Assembly: GCA_902776975.1 (NCBI GenBank)
Contig: CACYSI010000020.1
Span: 1-64,000 of the forward strand
Length of the DNA: 64,000 bases
Source of the DNA: an uncultured Ruminococcus sp.
GTDB taxonomy: Bacteria; Bacillota; Clostridia; Oscillospirales; Acutalibacteraceae
Direction: 5' to 3'
Shown here: in pieces, positions 61,538-64,000 of the stretch
Position numbering within the stretch: the first letter of the stretch is position 1
Layout of the letters: the number at the start of each line of letters is the position of its first letter
Program-made: the position numbers and the translations under genes
The notes under the pieces: model-generated
Database searches by the model: none
What the model saw: only the letters and a program-made list of their open reading frames with translations
What the model was told of the DNA's origin: nothing

Positions 61538-61740
61538 AGCCTTCCCCTCGGGGGGAAGGTGCTGAGGCGCAGCCGAAGCGGATGAGGGGCTTACGTTTCC
61601 TGCATCTGCCGAACTCAGAGGATATCAATCGTTACCGTTTTTTCTTCTGCGTTTCAGCCACACTGAATTATTGATAAAGAGGATAGGTCGTCCCCTCATC
61701 CGTCACCGTTCGGTGACACCTTCCCCCCGAGGGGAAGGCT
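61538..61740. repeat. Inverted-repeat element, family C, copy 2
   Basis: About 203 bp with ends AGCCTTCCCC-TCGG-GGGGAAGG and CTTCCCCC-CGAG-GGGAAGGCT-type hairpins. Shares CCTCATCCGTCACCG and GCGGATGAGG with 55006-55166 in the same orientation; the interior is longer. Confidence 0.82.
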
Positions 61741-61784
61741 CATAAGACCCTATAATGCATAATCACATCATGGAGGAGAACAAA

Positions 61785-63308
61785 ATGAAAAAAGCAATAG
61801 CGATTCTATTAGTCTACTCGATACTGATGACCCTGCTCGTGGTCTCACCCTTCACCGCAAGCGCGGATGAAAAGAGCGTAGCCGAGACAGGCGATACCGT
61901 AGCAAGCGGCACCACCGGCGACTGCACATGGGAATTCAATAACGGCGTGATGACGATATCCGGTAACGGAAAGATGGAAGATAATAATTCACCGTGGGAC
62001 GGCTATTCTTTCAATACTGTTGTGATCGAGAACGGTGTCACGAGTATCGGTGCTCTGGCGTTTTTCGGCTGCACGGGACTGACGAGCGTGACTATCCCCG
62101 ACTCAGTCACGAGTATCGGTAATGGGGCGTTTTTCGGCTGCACGGGACTGACGAGCGTAACTATCCCCGATTCAGTCACAAGTATCGGTGATGGGGCGTT
62201 TTTCGGCTGCACGGGACTGACGAGCGTAACTATCCCCGACTCAGTCACGAGTATCGGTGATGAAGCGTTTTCCGACTGCACAAGCCTTACGAGCATAGAT
62301 ATCCCCGACTCAGTCACAAGTATCGGTAATGGGGCGTTTTCCGGCTGCACGGGACTGACGAGCGTAGATATTCCCGACTCAGTCACGAGTATCGGTAATT
62401 GGGCGTTTTCCGGCTGCACAGGGCTGACGAGCGTGACTATCCCCGACTCCGTCACGTATATCGGTCAAGAAGCGTTTTCCGGTTGCAAGGGACTTACGAG
62501 CGTAACTATCCCCGATTCAGTCACGAGCATCGGCGAAGGGGCGTATTCCGGTTGCAAGGGACTTACGAGCGTAACTATCCCCGATTCAGTCACGAGCATC
62601 GGCGAAGGGGCGTTTTCCGGCTGCACAGGTCTGACGAGTGTAACTATCCCCGACTCAGTCACGAGTATCGGTGGTTCTGCGTTTTCCGGCTGCTCTAATC
62701 TTAAGAAAGCTCAAGTGAATCAAGCGGCAACAAATAATTTCAGCAAAATATTCAACGGAGCAACATCTGCTGTAGATACTGTTATCATTTCAGATACCGT
62801 CACGAGTATCAGTAGTTCTGCGTTTTACAACTGCAAAGGACTGACGAGCGTAACTATCCCCGACTCCGTCACGAGTATCGGTAGTGAGGCGTTTTCCGGC
62901 TGCACAGGGCTTACGAGCGTAACTATCCCCGACTCTGTTGAAGCCATCGGTGCATCCGCTTTTTATGGGTGTCCTTTAATGACAAGCGTTACTATCCCCG
63001 CATCTGTTACTGATATCTATGATAAAGCCTTCGGTTATTACAATAAAACAGGCTTCGGTGAGACAAAGGTAAAAGACTTCACCGTCTACGGCTATAAGGG
63101 CAGCGAGGCGGAGCGTTATGCCAATGACAACAACTTCAAGTTTATAGCCTTGGATGACGAGCCCTCCGACCCGACAAAAACCACCGACAGAGAGATCTTC
63201 GGCGATATCGACGGCGACGGAATAATCACCATAACAGATACCACCTACCTGCAGCGTTATACTATCCAAGCCGAGACCCCCTACCCCATCGGCGAAAAGA
63301 TGAAATAA
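61785..63308 (+). CDS. Secreted BspA-like leucine-rich-repeat protein with half dockerin
   Basis: A 507-aa exported protein. Signal peptide 1-27 (KKAIAILLVYSILMTLLVV). A short beta segment (CTWEFNNGVMTISG) precedes about 13 repeats of 23 residues with the consensus AFSGCTGLTSVTIPDSVTSI, the LRR_5/BspA type (about residues 75-400), with one irregular repeat in the middle. The C-terminus has a single calcium-binding dockerin repeat (GDIDGDGIITITDTTYLQR) and stops soon after, where a complete dockerin would have a second. BspA-like proteins bind host or other surface ligands. GGAGG lies before the ATG at 61785; the longer in-frame start is unlikely. Confidence 0.9.
   Translation: MKKAIAILLVYSILMTLLVVSPFTASADEKSVAETGDTVASGTTGDCTWEFNNGVMTISGNGKMEDNNSPWDGYSFNTVVIENGVTSIGALAFFGCTGLTSVTIPDSVTSIGNGAFFGCTGLTSVTIPDSVTSIGDGAFFGCTGLTSVTIPDSVTSIGDEAFSDCTSLTSIDIPDSVTSIGNGAFSGCTGLTSVDIPDSVTSIGNWAFSGCTGLTSVTIPDSVTYIGQEAFSGCKGLTSVTIPDSVTSIGEGAYSGCKGLTSVTIPDSVTSIGEGAFSGCTGLTSVTIPDSVTSIGGSAFSGCSNLKKAQVNQAATNNFSKIFNGATSAVDTVIISDTVTSISSSAFYNCKGLTSVTIPDSVTSIGSEAFSGCTGLTSVTIPDSVEAIGASAFYGCPLMTSVTIPASVTDIYDKAFGYYNKTGFGETKVKDFTVYGYKGSEAERYANDNNFKFIALDDEPSDPTKTTDREIFGDIDGDGIITITDTTYLQRYTIQAETPYPIGEKMK
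62035..62995 (+). repeat. Tandem 69-bp coding repeats of the LRR protein
   Basis: Units of 69 bp (23 codons) follow one another with very high nucleotide identity, including at synonymous positions, between 62035 and 62695, then after a divergent unit again to about 62995. Such identity favours unit gain and loss by recombination. Confidence 0.85.
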
Positions 63309-63327
63309 TAATCGGATAAAAATACAG

Positions 63328-63358
63328 CACGGCGAGAGCGATCCCGCCGTGTTTGCTT
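63328..63358 (+). terminator. Terminator after the LRR gene
   Basis: CACGGCG (63328-63334) pairs with CGCCGTG (63345-63351), extended by GA/TC inside, followed by TTTGCTTG. Confidence 0.7.
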
Positions 63359-63378
63359 GTAAAAAACCTAAAACGCTG

Positions 63379-63405
63379 TCATCCCGAGCTTGTCGAGGGA
63401 TCTTA
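63379..63405. repeat. REP-like palindrome
   Basis: TCATCCCGAGC...GAGGGATC: TCCC/GGGA around GAGCTTGTC. A dispersed repeat of the kind 'CATCC-GAGC-...-GGATC' common in Firmicutes and Bacteroidetes genomes. Confidence 0.45.
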
Positions 63406-63441
63406 AGATGCAGCTTTATAGGTTAGGCTGTAGCAGCATTT

Positions 63442-63683
63442 ATTGTAGGGGAGTGGCGTGGTACGCGTATCTGCTGCTCCCGTTCGCCGAAGGCGACATT
63501 GTACGATCGCCTCAATCATCGGAACGTATGATATAAAATCTATTTTTCATTCTGAATGATATTAATAGAGGCTGAAGGTATCTTGTTACGTTATCTCTAG
63601 GATGAACCTTTGATCAATATTGAAAATCATTTGATTTTCAATCGGGAGGAGCAGACACGCGTGTCACGCCCCTCCCCTACAAT
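63442..63683. repeat. Inverted-repeat element, family D
   Basis: About 242 bp bounded by ATTGTAGGGGAG (63442-63453) and CTCCCCTACAAT (63672-63683), perfect 12-bp terminal inverted repeats. Inside are GGCGATCG-type pairs and CACGCGTGTCACGCCC. There is no ORF of note. Only one copy in this window. Confidence 0.75.
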
Positions 63684-63719
63684 TACAACTCCTAACTCCT
63701 CACTCCTGACTCCTGACTA
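63684..63719. repeat. Short heptanucleotide tract
   Basis: Steps such as CTCCTAA, CTCCTGA in strict 7-nt register directly after element D. Confidence 0.6.
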
Positions 63720-63727
63720 ACAAAAGC

Positions 63728-63752
63728 GCTCCCTTCCAACATGAAAGGGAGC
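63728..63752 (-). terminator. Terminator of the mgtE gene
   Basis: GCTCCCTT (63728-63735) and AAGGGAGC (63745-63752), with GCTTTTG following on the minus strand. It lies 9 bases past the stop. Confidence 0.75.
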
Positions 63753-63761
63753 TTTTTAACA

Positions 63762-64000
63762 TCATATATGCAGCAGAGCCGTAGCTATGCCGAAGTATAC
63801 CACCAGAGAGATAGCGTCCACTATCGTGGTGATGAACGGAGACGCCATGACAGCCGGGTCGAAGCCGAGCTTCTTGGCGATCATAGGCAGGGTACAGCCC
63901 ACGAGCTTGGCTATGAATATCGTGACCACCATGGTCAGGCATACCACAAAGGCGACCAGCACCGTGATATGCTCGTTGTGCAGTACAAGGCGGTCAAAGA
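63762..64000 (-). CDS. mgtE: MgtE-type magnesium transporter, C-terminal fragment
   Basis: The frame is open to the window edge, so the start lies outside. About 79 residues remain, with two hydrophobic segments. KLGFDPAVMASPFITTIVDA is the strongly conserved MgtE (SLC41-type) region with the membrane Asp residues that line the Mg2+ pore, and VYFGIATALL forms the last helix. MgtE channels admit Mg2+ under control of a cytoplasmic domain encoded upstream. Confidence 0.88.
   Translation of the reverse strand, partial: FDRLVLHNEHITVLVAFVVCLTMVVTIFIAKLVGCTLPMIAKKLGFDPAVMASPFITTIVDAISLVVYFGIATALLHI

Noticed and set aside
62035..62995. Regular repeats that could be mistaken for a CRISPR array
   Set aside because: The 69-bp units are in frame, encode 23-residue LRRs and have no distinct spacers.
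1..64000. tRNA, rRNA, phage or insertion sequences
   Set aside because: No cloverleaf, rRNA block, integrase or transposase was recognised; tRNA detection by eye is limited.

Overview
The window reads as chromosomal DNA of a Gram-positive anaerobe of the class Clostridia, most like the Ruminococcus / Oscillospiraceae group. The signs are two secreted proteins ending in dockerin-type repeats, an FHA-RodA protein paired with a class B PBP, a GH36 / GPH-transporter locus, a RicT (YaaT) homologue, a 2[4Fe-4S] ferredoxin, ECF-type vitamin transporters and consensus sigma-A promoters with 17-bp spacers. No rRNA, tRNA, CRISPR array, phage or IS transposase was seen. The species was not identified.

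Layout. 0-6 kb: the end of an FkbM methyltransferase; an asparaginase-EamA exporter pair; a split transketolase; coaX with an ECF S component (pantothenate to CoA). 6-11.6 kb (minus): two K+ uptake systems back to back (KtrB, KtrA, TrkA, TrkH), ending in a FabG-like gene ruined by an internal deletion. 11.8-18.7 kb: secA, gltX, glnS and a small lipoprotein. 18.7-24 kb (minus): alpha-galactosidase, GPH sugar symporter and an uncharacterised glycosyltransferase-like protein. 24.3-26.6 kb: bioY, a DUF1284 protein, mntP, a MITE-like repeat and a 43-residue peptide with its own promoter and terminator. 26.6-30.5 kb: a promoter-led operon of an IspD/TarI-type cytidylyltransferase, a sugar epimerase and a fusion of a degenerate epimerase with a LicD transferase. 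30.5-39.9 kb (minus): a dockerin surface protein, PBP and FHA-RodA, an L,D-transpeptidase, hflX and three short uncharacterised genes. 39.9-42.6 kb: phosphodiesterase, holB, ricT, ferredoxin. 42.6-45.5 kb: an acyl-ACP thioesterase divergent from a serine-palmitoyltransferase-like enzyme overlapping a short-chain reductase. 45.8-51.5 kb (minus): a hypothetical gene, then an operon of a STAS protein, a one-module NRPS (A-PCP-C) and a type B carboxylesterase behind a perfect sigma-A promoter. 51.6-59.1 kb: a NUDIX protein, two DHHW proteins and an MBOAT O-acyltransferase (minus), interleaved with an aminotransferase and trpS (plus). 59.2-64 kb: a zinc-ribbon membrane protein, a ClC channel, a leucine-rich-repeat dockerin protein and the end of an MgtE transporter.

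Two things stand out. The first is envelope and small-molecule chemistry: the STAS-NRPS-esterase operon, whose adenylation domain lacks the Asp that normally binds the alpha-amino group; the sphingoid-base-like pair; and the cytidylyltransferase-epimerase-LicD operon, which resembles the eukaryotic ISPD/fukutin logic. The second is the intergenic DNA. Gaps are filled with non-coding inverted-repeat elements of several families, two of them present as recognisable pairs. At least five tracts of degenerate tandem repeats have a strict 7-nt period and lie against gene ends or element ends.
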